Source: Blepharisma stoltei (lineage: Eukaryota > Ciliophora > Heterotrichea > Heterotrichida > Blepharismidae). From it: 64,000 bases of DNA. Every line of letters starts with the position of its first letter. The stretch's first letter is position 1. Where the stretch lies: the NCBI GenBank assembly GCA_914767885.1, contig CAJZBQ010000036.1, positions 248,001 through 312,000 of the forward strand. The letters are read 5' to 3'. The notes beneath the pieces were generated by a model. That model was not told the origin of the DNA. It saw only the letters and a list, made by a program, of their open reading frames with translations, and ran no database searches. A program made the translations under genes and the position numbers. This document shows positions 1 to 12,424 of the stretch, in pieces.

Positions 1-1051
1 TCCGTTTGTACCAAAGATAAATAAACCTTACCAGAAAAGCAAATAAAATGTCGAAAATCACCCTATAGTAGATGCTATTAGAAGGTTTAGCTTAAGTCTT
101 TTTGCTCCTCAGTGTGTCTTTTCATTTTTTCAACCTTGCATGCCTTTAAGTAACTTAACTTAAGTTAATTAGATTATGGCTATAAGACTTTCTGTCTATA
201 AATTCTAAAAAATTCTCCAGTTCGTCTTTTTGAATTCTTGCTGAATCAAAATTAGGAAATCTTTCTCTAATTACTTTTTTTTACTATTGGTACCTTTAGT
301 AAAAAGATTAATTTATGATCATAAGACTTTTAACTCTGACCTTTTCCAAATAAATTCTATTTAAACTGATAAAATGATGAGAAGTTGATCTAAATTTAAT
401 TTTTCTAATAAAATAAACTTATAAATTTATCTTAAAGCGGAATATTCCGCACTTCTCTCACTTAAAATCAAAAATATAAATTCAAAGCATCAATAAAAAC
501 TTCAAAAAACATAAACACCACAACTCCACACAAAAAACAAAAGTTCTATCAAAATCTTCAACAAAAAACAAAGGTTCCATCAAAATCTTCAACAAAAATC
601 CAATGAATCGACCGATTCATATTTCCATTGCAACCCCACGATGACAAAAAGATTGATTTTTAATGAATCACCTACTTGCACATAACTCATCCAAGGTAGG
701 CCATCAAAAATCCACAACTCTGCAGGATCAACAGAATTTCAACCTCTCACAAACTCCTTCAAACTTTTTGGCGCGAAAAAGCGCCCTATTTAATTATTTC
801 TAATAAAATAAAAATAGATTTGAGTCTGATCTAAAAATAAAAATTTCTTGTTCATACCTTTAAGATTGACAAACTGTTGCCATGATCTGGAAATTTCATC
901 TGAGTCCTGAAACCTAAGGCATTCATTTGCTTGTTCTCTAAATTGTTATTTCAGTGAAATTCAATCAAGAACTTCAAAATGATTATGAGAGGACTAAGAC
1001 TTAATATAAACTTAATACCATTACGGCCAAAAAATTATATACAGTTAGTAA
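1..1051. other. AT-rich non-coding stretch with short palindromes and a small tandem repeat
   Basis: No supportable gene is seen. A perfect 14-bp palindrome (GCGGAATATTCCGC) lies at 437-450 and a second inverted repeat with 8-bp arms at 603-620. A unit of about 32 bp containing the word ATCAAAATCTTCAAC is tandemly repeated about twice at 532-595. The stretch ends at the microsatellite-like tail of the retroposon that follows. Confidence 0.5.
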
Positions 1052-1384
1052 TTTAAGTTAAGTTTATAAGGGCTCGAGAGGATAGACCTCTAGTCTGCTT
1101 ATCTAGCATAAATCCACCTAACCAAAGGATTAGCTCCCTTGTTAGAGTCACCTCTTGCGGATCCATGCTCTGCTAGTCTCGATAAGCAAAGATATAAATG
1201 GTATGTACCTGTCTAGCCCATCTGCCAAGGTAAGGGAAAACCTTCGGGGAGAAGCAAAACTTCCCCCTCTTCGGCATCCCCAAACTCGAAGGTCTACATC
1301 AAAAAGTGACAAAAACACAAATTTTAGCTTCATCGAAGCGGAATCTATTACTCCATAGAGAGCGCGACGTCGCCATTTTATTTC
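1052..1384 (-). mobile_element. SINE-like retroposon, family B, copy 1
   Basis: This GC-richer block resembles the copy at 49943-50303: both share the CCATCTGCCA/CCATCTGGCA motif, CCAAAC..GAAGGT, AAGTGAC and AGCTTCATC words, and both end on the plus strand in ACGTC.C.ATTTTATTTC. A tail-like (TTAAGT)n stretch on the left places its 3' end there, so the element lies on the minus strand. The flanks carry a diverged candidate target duplication starting TATATAC (1036-1051 and 1385-1400, about three mismatches). It is not inside a recognised gene. Confidence 0.6.
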
Positions 1385-1444
1385 TATATACCTTTAGCAA
1401 GGACAATTTAAAATTTAATGAAAAAGATTTAGCATTAAAATGAA

Positions 1445-2897
1445 TTAAGCATTAATCTTTTGATAATAGGCTTCTTCATCATAGCCTTTGCTCATCTTTG
1501 ATGACAGACAAACAAATCCTGATACGCAAATAAGTAAAATTCCAGTTATAGCCCAATATGAAATATTTTCATATCTATATTCAAGTGCTTTTTCAGTTTT
1601 GATGTCAATATTTTTAATTTTATCTGCATCAAGCGATTTTGAATCAGCTTCTAAAGCCTCAATAGTAGGGTACCCTAATTCTTGGCTTGCAAGAACAAGT
1701 CCAATCCTTCCATTCTCCGCATCAAAAATGGTATAATATTTTCTTAAAAATACACTTCCAAATGTTCATGATTCATAGTCGCCTACTCCGAAAAGAAGAT
1801 AGCAGTAGCTATCATGCTTAAGAAAATAATTCTGGGGGTCCAAACTAAAGCTTTCCACGGTCCCTAGTCCTAACTCTTCACCTTCTATGAGAAATATGAT
1901 TGATTTTTCTAATAATTATTATTAATTATAAATTTTCTTCTTTAAAAGGAATGTAAGGAAAAACTAATAGACGGGTATTTATTAATTGAATAGTTGCTGC
2001 AATCACACACAAAATGCCCTCTTTCATGCCAGCAGCTCCCAAGTTCTGCTATTTTGCTGGCAATATTGTCAAACTCTGTTTTTGGTGCATAAATAACGCT
2101 TGCTCCAACATCAAAAAATGCTTTAGATGGCTTAGTTGATATGACGAAATCATCTAATTTTACCTCAGACAATGGCACACTCCATCTTCCAGCTCTATCA
2201 GTTAAGTTCAAAAACTTGATTTCTTTATTTTGGGCATAGAACAAGTCATACCCTCCAAATATAATTGTTGAGGTATCATAGCCGCTTCCTTGAAATCCGT
2301 TATCGCTCAAATAAATTGAAAATATTTTATTTGAAATCTGTTTGGAGCTATGCAAGCGGTCAAAAAACGTTAAATACCCCATTGTAAAATTATACTCCAG
2401 GCCTAAAACTCCATCAAAGAACGCCCCATCATATCCATCATTTTGATTAGCTAAAATAAAATTTTGATTTTTAATTTGCATATCATTAAGTTCTCCGATT
2501 TTGAATGTTTCGGTACTTAAATCTCCTATAACGAAACTATAGCCTTCGTTTTTTATTTTAATTCGGCCTATATATTTATAAGTCGAGCTGCTATTAGAAT
2601 CAAAATAATTCGTAGCCTGGTGGCATGAAAGTTTGCATTTAATCGAAGGAATCCAAAGCCAAGGAGATCCTGTGCTAACTTGAACATTAATAGCTGAGGA
2701 GGAGAGCCAGCGTAGATTTGAATTGAATATTGCTTGTTGAGGTAGTTGTTGAAATAGGATTCTGATATTAGCTGGGTTGTAGGCAGAGTAGTTGGTATTG
2801 CGGTGGCTAATTCTTCTTTGTCCAGCCAATTGAGAGGAATTCTCATATATGAGAATGAAGTAGCTATAAGAAGCAACAGAATGCTTAAGGTAACCAT
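1445..2897 (-). CDS. Membrane-anchored pepsin-like aspartic protease homologue, probably catalytically altered
   Basis: The protein starts with a hydrophobic signal peptide (MVTLSILLLLIATSFS), has the pepsin landmark YAGSPPQ, then STGSPWLWIPS where active enzymes have DTGS, a second motif FFDVGASVIYAP in place of DTG, and a pepsin-like C-terminal lobe ending WTFGSVFLRKYY (Trp from UGA). A C-terminal membrane span (ITGILLICVSGFVCLSS) and short tail follow. Both catalytic motifs differ from the canonical D-T/S-G (first Asp is Ser; second Thr is Val), so proteolysis is doubtful. Two breaks are present: a 59-bp TA-bounded insertion (1897-1955) and a one-base frameshift near 2697, between GSPPQ and INVQV. 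The length becomes divisible by three (465 codons) only if the insertion is removed and one base is added. It is either a membrane-anchored paralogue with lost activity or a decaying gene. Confidence 0.75.
1897..1955. mobile_element. 59-bp TA-bounded internal eliminated sequence (IES) candidate
   Basis: AT-rich segment flanked by TA (1895-1896 and 1954-1955). Removing it with one TA joins YPSISFSL to FLIEGEELG in frame within the C-terminal lobe of the aspartic protease and eliminates in-frame stops. Confidence 0.6.
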
Positions 2898-3369
2898 TTA
2901 TTTCTTTGAGCTTTCTATAATAATTTAAATATCACTCTCATTTTTGAATAAGCTATTGATCCTAATTGAAATTAAATAGTAATAAAATATAGGTATTATA
3001 GATTATAGTTAAAAAATTTTATTATTGCCCTAAAAATCATAATTATCTACTCCCCAATTTAAGAGTGAGCAAAACATTGGATAAATGTTTATTTTGGGAT
3101 TTAAGATCAAGGAAAAATTATTTCTATTTGGAAAATATATTTTTTATATACAATAAATAATTAATCTAATGAAATCTCATTAAATTCTAACTTCAATCCT
3201 TAAACATTCTTTTTATTAATTAGATTAGGTTTTTCATTTTAAATATGAACTTTTTAAATCAGAAATAAATATTATATAAAATATTTATAAAAAAAAACAT
3301 AATCAATCTTGCTTAAATAAGGGAGGAGTCAGCAAATCGCCAGGTTTTTTTTTTAATTTTATTTTTAGA

Positions 3370-3650
3370 ATAAAATAAAGCTCTTAATCACCTCCGTGAG
3401 CAAGTGAGCAAGTAAGCTATTGGAAAATCCTGAGAAAATAAAATTTAAGAGCGCGCAAAAAATTTTTTAATATAAATTAATACACCAATAATAATTATTA
3501 TAATGAAGTCTAATAGTTTATTATATTTTAAACAGCTTGAATTCTAAAAAAAAACTTTATGAAATTTTTTTTAATTGAAAACAAATTTAACCCCCATAAG
3601 TAATAAAATTCTTTGCTCGCTTATGGATGGGGATTAATAAATTTTGAATA
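3370..3650. mobile_element. Degenerate C-rich-ended element, CCGTGAG family
   Basis: It contains a decayed copy of the family word (ACCTCCGTGAGCAAGTGAG near 3388), the AT-rich core shared with other copies (TAATAATTATTATAATGAA ... TTTAAACAGCTTG), and on the right AACCCCCATAAG... followed by its inverted partner GCTTATGGATGGGGATTAA. The rest of 2898-3934 is AT-rich spacer with nothing I can assign. Confidence 0.5.
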
Positions 3651-3934
3651 AGATAAGAACGCTTCAAAAAATTTTCTTTTCAATTAATTATTAAGATCTT
3701 TTATTCTATTTCCCTATTTGCATTTTGCCTTCCATAATTGTTGAAAGGATCAGTCACAATGGTAATAATAATGGCTCTAAAAGTCTGATTTTACCAAATT
3801 TTATATAAACCCTTAAACTTAAGTTAAACTTTTCAAAGAAATGACTGATTTATAAATCATGATAATTACCTCGAAACGAATTTCATACAAAAAAGAAGAG
3901 AAATCTCAAATTAAAACACAAAATGTTACATTAA

Positions 3935-4219
3935 TTAGCTAGTAAGAGTTCTTGGAAATACGTAATTTGCTAGCGGATGATAATCGTTATCATTGATTGT
4001 TCTGCTTTTTCTCAGTCGTCTTTCAACCTTAGGGGAATCGTATGACTGTTTTCGATTATTTAAATCTAATTCAGCACTGTTGGCTAGTTCTTTGTGACTT
4101 TCTGCATCAGGGCTTATAGGCTGGCAATATTCCGAGAAATCTTTGGTAGAGGAGCCTGGACCATGGCGAGTTTTTGAAGACTTTTTCCCAGTGAAACAGC
4201 AAAATATAAAACCTCTCAT
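3935..4219 (-). CDS. Small hypothetical protein, 94 aa
   Basis: An uninterrupted reading frame from ATG to TAA, flanked by AT-rich spacers on both sides. The N-terminus MRGFIFCCFTGKK has two adjacent cysteines followed by basic residues, which could be a lipid-attachment site. The rest is polar and charged (Lys/Arg/Ser/Asp rich) with a probable disordered middle. No family is recognised. Its coding-like composition compared with the neighbouring spacers is the main support for it being real. No UGA codons are used. Confidence 0.5.
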   Translation of the reverse strand: MRGFIFCCFTGKKSSKTRHGPGSSTKDFSEYCQPISPDAESHKELANSAELDLNNRKQSYDSPKVERRLRKSRTINDNDYHPLANYVFPRTLTS

Positions 4220-5132
4220 ATTTAGTGCTGAATTATTTGATTATAAGTTAATAAAAATTATTCATTTGTAGATTAAGTTAATGGACTTAACATTTATAAA
4301 ATGGGATATGGAGGATTTTAGATATAACTATAAAATTTATGATCAAAAAGTTTATTAAATGTGAATTTTTATAGAGAATTAGGAGGCGAAATGGATATAA
4401 GAAATTAAGATATGGCAATCAAGAAATTTTAAGCTGCTCTATATAAATTACGTAGATTAGGTGTGATAACTAATGCAGATTATAAATCAATATATGGGAA
4501 TAATAAAAAATCTATTTTTTTTCATTCAATCTTTCTTAATTCCTTCATACTTAAAGAATTAGTTTTTAAATTTATTAAAAATAATTAAAAATTAATTTTA
4601 TACTTTTGCAAATATTTTCAATCCTTCAAAATAATATTAATATTATTTAAAATACAAATAATTGATTGAGATGAGTTAATATAAATTTGCTAGATATACC
4701 TACAATACTGGCTTTCAACTTAAAAATGGCAAATCTTTTGTTAGCAAATTTTTAACTTTAATAAATAGGACCTATTTAGATCTTTTGCTTTCTCAGATTA
4801 TCTTAAATTTCTATACGATAATCATAATTCAATAAGCTATTTCTCTATACATTGCAATTTTTTACTAAATGATTCAAGTAATAAAATCAAAAAGAGTTTC
4901 GAAAGATAATTCTTCTTTCCAATCGAAAAATGAAAATCCAAACTAATTTTGGTGAATCTCCTTCATTCTTAAGTATAAAAATCTTTATAATTAATATATT
5001 CATCACGATTTCAATTTATTTATCTGTAAATGAGTCATCAAATCATCATAAATATGTCAATACTTATTATTAAAATTATAGATAATTTGATCACAATTTT
5101 ATTTTAATTAAGCATTCAAATTTAAAATTATA
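4220..5132. other. AT-rich intergenic region, nothing recognised
   Basis: Homopolymer- and AT-rich DNA without an open frame, element ends or tRNA-like fold that I can support. Confidence 0.5.
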
Positions 5133-6041
5133 TTAATCCAGATCTATTACTTCTTGTGCAGCAGTCTTAACTCTTTTCTTTGGCTGACCTTCCTTTTCAA
5201 TCTTCTTTAATCAATGACTATATTGCCCTAGCATATCACTGACCACTTTTTGTGCTGTTCTTTGGGATTTTCCTTTAATATAATTTCAAGGCCACCCTCC
5301 TTCAACTTCCAGCCCATACTCAATAAAATCAAAATCCCTACAGCCTTTCTCTTTCAGATAATATAAAATTTCAGTCCTCCTAACTTCTTCACAATTTTCT
5401 CTCTTGATCAAAGGCATCTCTTTATTGATTTTTGCAAGTTTAATTAAATCTATCGCATAATACATTTTGGCAACTTTACCCGTCCAGTGACTATGAGGCA
5501 CTTCTATAAATGGCAAACCTGCTCTTTTAATTTCTTCACTCGAAATTCTATAATCAAGCTCAGCTGATTCTTCCGACATCATTGAGTATTTGGGTGATTT
5601 CGCACAAGACTTGCATAGAGTAAACTGTAGCATCGGTAAATAGTGAAGTTTATTTAATAAATTGTAGCATTCATGGCAACATTTATATGTGATTTCTATT
5701 CAAACTAGTTTTCATTTAACAGTTTCTGCGAATTTTGGCCTTCGGGCTTCTTCTGGTCATTCTTTGGTGATTTTTAGATTGGAAGCGACTTCTAAGGTAT
5801 TAATCAACACCTGTGGGGCAAGATATTGGCATTGCCGCTTTCATAGAAAATGGTCTTGAGAAGCTAAATATCACTGCTTGGATACCATTGATAATTTAGT
5901 GATCTCTCGAGCTACGAGAAATTCATAGACAAGGGTTATGGATCTTGTGAATTTCCCTGATTGGGCTTGGATTGAAGGAAGGAGAGATTTGAGGTTTATT
6001 TTAAAGTTTTTTGAGAGGCTTCTTTTCTTATATTCAAACAT
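5133..6041 (-). CDS. F-box protein with cysteine-rich centre, 302 aa
   Basis: The frame is open from ATG at 6041 to TAA at 5133 once UGA is read as Trp, which it is several times. The first 75 residues contain an F-box-like segment: LVYEFLVAREITKLS followed by MVSKQWY and DHFLWKRQC, the usual 'VSKxWxxxxxDxxLW' signature. A Cys/His cluster follows (KCCHECYN about 45 residues later, then CKSCAK), possibly binding zinc, then a charged domain and a basic C-terminus. F-box proteins recruit substrates to SCF ubiquitin ligases; the substrate cannot be told. With the standard code this gene would appear only as a 115-aa fragment. The F-box call rests on motif pattern alone. Confidence 0.75.
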
Positions 6042-6493
6042 TAAGCCCCTGAATAATAATAAAAAACTGGAAAATAATTTGGGGTTACTCGGAGTTGGAA
6101 TGTATTCTAAGACTTATTGATTGTATTTGGCTGGAATGAGGTTTATGTCATAATTTGTGCAAGATAAGAAATCTTTGTTAAAATGGTGAAGAAATTTTGA
6201 AAAGAGATTAATAAGGGCAAGTATATTAATTTTAAGTCTTACTCCCCTGATCAAATTTAATATAATATTTTGAAATGATTTTTAGTGTAAGAATTTTTTC
6301 TTATTTTTTAATAAAATGATTAATGATAAATATTTATTATATTAAACAAAAATTACTGTGGGAATAGATAGGTACTATGCCATTTCTATTTATACATTTA
6401 TCTTCAAAGCTTAGACTAAGTTTTATCTAGACCTCAATAAATTTTGATATGAACAGTAATCTCTCAAACTATTTCTATTAATTGAACCAATTT

Positions 6494-7894
6494 TTAATTA
6501 TTGCCATGAATTGCTTGGGTGATTTCTTCTAAAATCCTATCTGCAGCTTCCATTTTATTAACTTCTCTAACCGAAGCCAGCACCAATTTCATCCTTGCTC
6601 CACCTCTGTCACTTGAATTTGACTGTGCTTTGATGGTAAAAGCCCACTCTTTTTGCAAAGCATTGGAAACCACATTATCAAAGCCAATTTCATCAATAGC
6701 CATCATTTCCATTAAATCTTCAGCTGAAATTTTCAGTAATTGGGCTGCAGTATCATCGAAAGCTGTAACATAAGCGCTTTCAGTTGAGTCGTGAATCCTT
6801 AAGGTCAGTATATATCTTGGTATAGGCTTATTAAACGCTTTATTGCAGGAACTGCAGTGATAAAGTCCATCAGAGTCTAAAATGGCCTTTTTCTTGCACT
6901 TATCTTTATTTATGCACGATTCGTAAGTCATGCTTTGTCTGTCGTCTCTTTTAATAAATCCAACAAAAGCTCTTACGTTGTAGAATGCTTCTTTCGTGCT
7001 GGGGTCAGCATTTTCCCAATATTCTTTGATTTCTTTAATTGTTTTTAATTGCCTTGAGGACTTTTTCTCGCTTTTTACTGTGAGATTTTCTGCTAGAATT
7101 TCAGAATCTCGAGGATTTCTTTTCCATTCTTTTAAGTCTCTGACAATGGCAAGATAATCATCAGGGTCTATTAAAACACGAGAAATTCCTCTATCAGTGG
7201 TGAGGGAAATCCCATCAAAATGCGAAATTCTTACTTTTGCAGCCACCACGACAGGAAAAGCCTCTAAATCGATAACATTTCAGTCTGCCTTCGTGGCATC
7301 ATCTCCCCAAAGGGCTAAATCAACCATCGCCATGCTTTGATCCATGATTTTGATGTTTCTTTTGACTAAGTTATCACCTTTTTTGGATGTAAATTCAGCC
7401 ATATCAGAAACCTCGACAATGACGCCGCATACATCTACAGTCCTTTTGTCTGGCAAGTTTTTTAATTCTGATAGTGGGACTAAGGTTAGCTTGGCTGCTG
7501 CTATTTCTCCGTTGTCTTGGGTTTGAACAATTGCTGATTTCTTATCAAAAGAAATTTGATAGTCGTTGTTTACTTTTCTGTATTGCTGACTTGCTAGCTT
7601 GACATATCCTCCTGAAAACAAATAAGTTTTCCCCTGCTCAATGGTATCAAAAAATAAGTCGACTCCTTCATTAAAAAATGTGCCTTCTATTTCGGTGCCT
7701 TCATGGTCGATAATAATAATCGAAAACATTTTTCCCGGGCGATTTCCACTAAAATTTTTTATTGCTGATTTCATTGTGATACGGCCTTTTATGACCCAGT
7801 CTTGGCTCATGGTGGTTAATACTCTAATTGGCATGTAGTCATTTGCCGCCTTATTGCTTGAAGTTGGATTAGTCTTGTTAAGCATTTGCGCCAT
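6494..7894 (-). CDS. RPA1: Replication protein A large subunit (RPA70), 466 aa
   Basis: The main single-strand DNA-binding protein of replication and repair. OB-fold DNA-binding domains follow in order. DBD-A begins at once (PIRVLTTMSQDWVIKGRITMK). DBD-B includes TVDVCGVIVEVSDM and the ...VDLALWGDDA strand. The C-terminal DBD-C has a zinc ribbon (CINKDKCKKK...YHCSSCNKAF) and IPRYIL. A single UGA codon near 7277 reads as Trp (DATKADWNVIDL) and joins the two halves. At 466 residues it lacks the N-terminal protein-interaction domain (RPA70N) found in animal and yeast proteins of about 600 residues; ciliates and other protists can have such short forms. No insertions or introns. Identification is firm. 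Confidence 0.92.
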
Positions 7895-8280
7895 TATATG
7901 ATCAATATTCTTATAATTATTAAAATATCATGATGAGTTTCTACTGGGTAATTTGCGACTGACAATGATGACAAGTAGAGATCTGATTTGTGTTTAATTG
8001 CATCGAATAATTATTTGAGGATGCACTGTTGTATACTTATGTAATAAATTTGCTTCTTTAAGCTTCATGAATATCTGTATAAATAATACATAAGAAGCTG
8101 AGAAAGAGAGTTGAGTGTGTTTATCGTAATTAAAAATAAGCTTTGAGCATTGATTTATGGGTATACAATATTAATATGCTGCTTCTCAGGCTAATAAGCA
8201 CTTAAAACCAAACTAAAATGGATTCAGAAATAAATCAATCTAGCACCTTTTTAATTTTAAAATATTAAAACCTTATAATA
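7895..8280. other. Intergenic spacer
   Basis: AT-rich spacer between the RPA1 start and the importin stop. Nothing recognised. Confidence 0.4.
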
Positions 8281-11200
8281 TTAATTATTAGAATGCTTTG
8301 ACTTAGCTTTAACAATCCTTCTAACCTCAGTATCATTAAAATTATTCAGCTGAACTCTTTTGCTCATTATTATTTTTTGCAATATTTCTGCTTGTATTAC
8401 ATTTAAGCTTCCAACTAAATATTTAATCGCCTCAACATTAGACGCTTGCAAAGTTTTCATCATATTTTTAAAGTATGTGCATTCATCGACTTCGTCCATT
8501 GGAGTCAATAATGCTTTCAAAGCCATATTCGCTTGTTCTTCTTCACTAATAGCTTTTTTCTTTGAAATTCCTTTAATAGAAATTGTTGTGGATTTTGTTG
8601 TTTTCACAACTTCTAAATTATTTTTTTCTTTTCCCTTCTTAATCTTATTGAGCTGTGCATCAGGATTTAAAATATCAATAATTACTTGAAAAATAACAGT
8701 CAGCATATTTGAAACTTGCTCAGGAAATGTGGGCTGAGATATTAATGAAACAAGCCCAATAACTGCTACTTTTTTATCATAAGCGTGAGAAAAATTCCTT
8801 GAGTTAATAGTAATTTTTTGTAAAATAAAATTTAAGCAGTTTTCCCCATCATCACAGTGTGTTTGAGATAAAATTGACATTGATAGTTGGCAGTTATAAG
8901 AAAATGAGGCTAAAATTACATTTAAAAGCCGAATCATGAAAAAATCATGCTTTACGTTAGAAGTCATGCGATCTATTGTTACAGAAAGAATTTGAGGAAT
9001 CAAACCATCTATCAGCCCTGGAAAAGTGTGTAGCATTTGCTGATAAATTAAAGCTGCTTCAGAGTTAATAGCTTCTGAGGTTCGCTTTTTATATTTAGCA
9101 ACCAAGCATTTGCTACACATTTCAGCAATTACTTGCAATGCTTGTGTATTTTTTGCAAGCACCTCTTTTCCATAGTATATATAGCAACTTAATAAAGGGA
9201 AAATCTGAATAAACGTGTTATCATTTTTTTCTTGTATCAATTTTATATGACTAAATAATATTCAGCACACCTCACTTATCTGCAGTGACTTCTTTATCAA
9301 AGCAATTTCAAATAAAACAATATCATCATCAAACTCAATATCATAAGGGTTTTTTAAATACTCAAACAAAGGGATTAATTTTTGTTCTAAGTCAATGGTC
9401 TCTTCTACTGTAATATTTTCACTTTCTGCAATGAATCTTATTATATTCCAGCATTTGCTGATAATCAGATTTGTTTTTTTCTTCTTTTTTGTGCTCTCAC
9501 TTGTAGAAAGGATTTGAAGCTCTGATTGGATTTTATTCACAAGATGAGGGATAAGCACTGAGAAATATGGCTTTATGGCTTCAAAGCTTTGAGAAGTTAT
9601 CTGATATAGAACTTCAAAAAAATTATTGGACCTTTGCTGGGGGATTATGCTCACGAGTGAGCTTACGACTGAATATATAAGAGAATGCAGCCTTATGAAG
9701 TGCCTATCAGCTTGAATTATAGAATATAAGGCACTAGAAGCCTGCAAAGAAACTGCTTGATTTGTTGCTTGTGGATCACTGAAGCTCAGGATTATTTGTA
9801 TAAAATGAGAAAAACTATCAGGAAGCTCATTAAATAAATAAAGACCGAAGTATTGAATTATCATACAGATTCTGTGATGAATTATAATAGATGATGTGTC
9901 CAATAAAGATTTTGTATGGGTCGATAAAAATTGTTCAAGCATTCCTATTAAGTCTTTTCTAGCTAAAATATTATCAGATAAAACACATAAGGCCAGCAGC
10001 AAGACTTCAATTCTTTGCTCCTCAGATATAAGGAAAATCTTTGTGTTCTTATATTCAGAAATCCCTACATAGGAATCAACAGGAGTACGAGCTAATGCAA
10101 GCATTATCGTTTGTATAGTAAAGGTCATAATAAAACTCAGCGCTCCGTCAACATTTTCTGAAATTGCTAACAGTAACTGTGATGCACAAGTTTTAAATGT
10201 GTCTGTCCCTTGTCGTTCACAAATTTCTATTGAAGCATTTGCAAATTCTTCAGGATCAGAATTAATATTTACATAATCTTCTCCAAATGCTTTTATTAAA
10301 GGAAAACAAATTTCGATTATGATTCCTTTGAAGCTTTGCAGAAATAGCCAGGAAAATCGCTTTTCTGAGGAAAGCTTGAATAAAATAAGGAGAATTTCAA
10401 TAAAGTAGTCTGAAACATAGCTTTTTTGCAGAAGATCTTCATAAGATTAAGATTAGAGATTCGGAATTGGCGGGCCGGATTTCCAATCACCCCTATTTAT
10501 CATACTTGAGAGACTCCGGCAGATATCTTTACTTGCTGCCATAGGCAGGGGTTCTTGACTTCAATGACTTCTGGAGCCTAAGGCCCAACACTGGGTCGAA
10601 ACTCCCATTTTCTTTTAGACAGATGTCACGTTTTGATTCCTGTTCAAGGCACTTGTATCCGCTCGGGTTTTTTGCTGATCCTGTCCTTTCCAATGATGTT
10701 TCCAGTAAAAATCTAAGTCCTATAGATTAACTCCTGAAAACTGAGAAAAACCCAGCCCGATATACATAGGGGTTTCTGACCTCTTTCTGCCTTTTCCTAT
10801 ACAATGGACAGTTGCTTGCTGATGCTTAAGAATGGGGTCAGGATACTGGGTAGTCTGCCAGCGCATTTTTTTATGTATATGCAGAAGATCTTCATAATTA
10901 GGCTGAGAAATAATAAGATGCAAAGTGACTGTCAATTTTTCTATTAATTGCTGAAGCATAGCTATAAATGGAGAATCAGGCATATCAAGACCCATTAAAG
11001 GAGCATTATCAAAATCATTGTTTTTATTCTCAGATAAATATAGCAAAAGTAAATTAAGTCCTTGCAAGAGCTGATTTTTTGAGTTATTTATTTTTATATG
11101 AAAAGGCAGATCAGTCACATAAATCAAGCAGTTATCACCAATGGGATTATCAATAATAACAAATCCAATGATTTCGGCAAAAATTTCAGCTAAGTTGGCC

Positions 11201-11880
11201 ATATCTTTAACATCTCCTAGAAACCTTCGATTCACGACTTCAAAATGCTCAAGCATCGTGTTAAAGCATCCACAAATTTCTGACAAAATATGAGCTAAAT
11301 CCATATCAATCTCTCCTGCCCTTAATTTTTCCACAATATTTTTGGCAATCTCTATCAATTTTTCAGACACATATTTAAAATGGCTAGTCAGTGATGCATT
11401 TTGAGTTTCTCCATTAAAAATTGATCGAATAATTCTTAGACTTCCTAGAATTGCAGGGATATCTCCATCAAGTGATACAAAAATGTAAGGGAAAATAGAT
11501 GAAAGTATCTCATCACTTGCCTCAATGAAAATAGGAGCCAAAGCATATCCTAATGAAGCTCTTAATTGCATGTCCAGAATTGGACTTGTCAGAGTAGTAA
11601 AAAGGCTATGGACATAACATAGAATTGTTTGTGTAGGTGTAGAGTTCATATCTATGTTTTTAATGAACCTATTTATCTGGATTGCAGCTGAATTCTTGAT
11701 TTGCGGATTTATGTCGGGGCTGGATGCTGAAAGTATTCCGATTAAAGCTTGCAAGTAATTTTCTTGGTCTTGAGAAATAGTTTCAAGCTCTTCTTCAATT
11801 GATAAACGTTGAGATTTATTTGTGACTGTGAATGTTTTGTTAAGAAGATCAGCGACTTTAAAAACAAGGTCCTGATTCAT
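8281..11880 (-). CDS. Importin-beta family karyopherin, interrupted by a retroposon
   Basis: Nuclear transport receptor made of HEAT-type helical repeats. The N-terminus (helical pair, then QIKNSAAIQINRFIKN) matches the Ran-binding importin-N region. The body is repeated amphipathic helices, and an acidic/Lys-rich stretch near the C-terminus (DEVDECTYFKNMMKTL) resembles the importin 7/8/9 group. A retroposon (10445-10879) sits inside the gene. Removing it with one 18-bp duplication joins NYEDLL to QKSYVSDYF, and the coding length becomes 3147 nt (1048 aa), divisible by three. A UGA at about 9260 reads as Trp (EVCWILF). The subfamily is not certain; a karyopherin-beta is very likely. Confidence 0.82.
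10445..10879 (-). mobile_element. SINE-like retroposon, family C, inside the importin gene
   Basis: A 435-bp GC-richer insertion flanked by an exact 18-bp target duplication TGCAGAAGATCTTCATAA (10427-10444 and 10880-10897). An AT-rich tail of the (GATTAA)n type lies on the left, so the 3' end faces left. Unlike most other copies here, it lies in the same orientation as its host gene. Removal with one duplicate restores the importin frame. Confidence 0.85.
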
Positions 11881-12044
11881 ATTATTTGTAATAGATTAAA
11901 ATATTTTATTTTAATTTATATTGTGTTGCGCTATAAGAAGCAAGGAGGCTGATTTTATTAGGAAAACTATTAATATAGGTGTATTATACTTAAATGAAAT
12001 TGCAATATTTCCAACCTACAATCAATTTTCAAATTCCTCAACTA

Positions 12045-12424
12045 TAGCCCACCTACTCTAATAGATTGGGCCTCAATCCTGGACGGCCATAAGCCTAAGA
12101 AACCCTTCGATAAATTGATGGGACGATTCCCTATGACTGTGGAGGGGCTGGGTTGAAATATAGGCTGACGCCAAAAAGGGGATAGGGCAAATGGCAAAGT
12201 CAGGGAGGAAATAGCCAATATGTGAGAGAAGTGCATAAAGGCTCCCTTTATCGTGGTTCCCAGCTGCTTAAGAGAGAGAAATCTGAATGAGTCTTACCTC
12301 TTGGGTCTCTGAATTCTGTTGTGTTCGATCCATTTTTATTTAATCTGCCGAGCCAAATCAATCTGACAAACCAAATAAAAAGTGAAAATGGAAGTGGATG
12401 AACCTCAAACACACACAAATATAA
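12045..12424 (+). repeat. Left terminal inverted repeat
   Basis: 380 bp, matching the reverse complement of 13946-14325. It runs through the ATG of the transposase relic, so the first codons are encoded in both repeats. Confidence 0.9.

Noticed and set aside
1148-1358. Overlapping 61-67 aa frames on both strands
   Set aside because: They lie inside the family-B retroposon and have no protein-like features.
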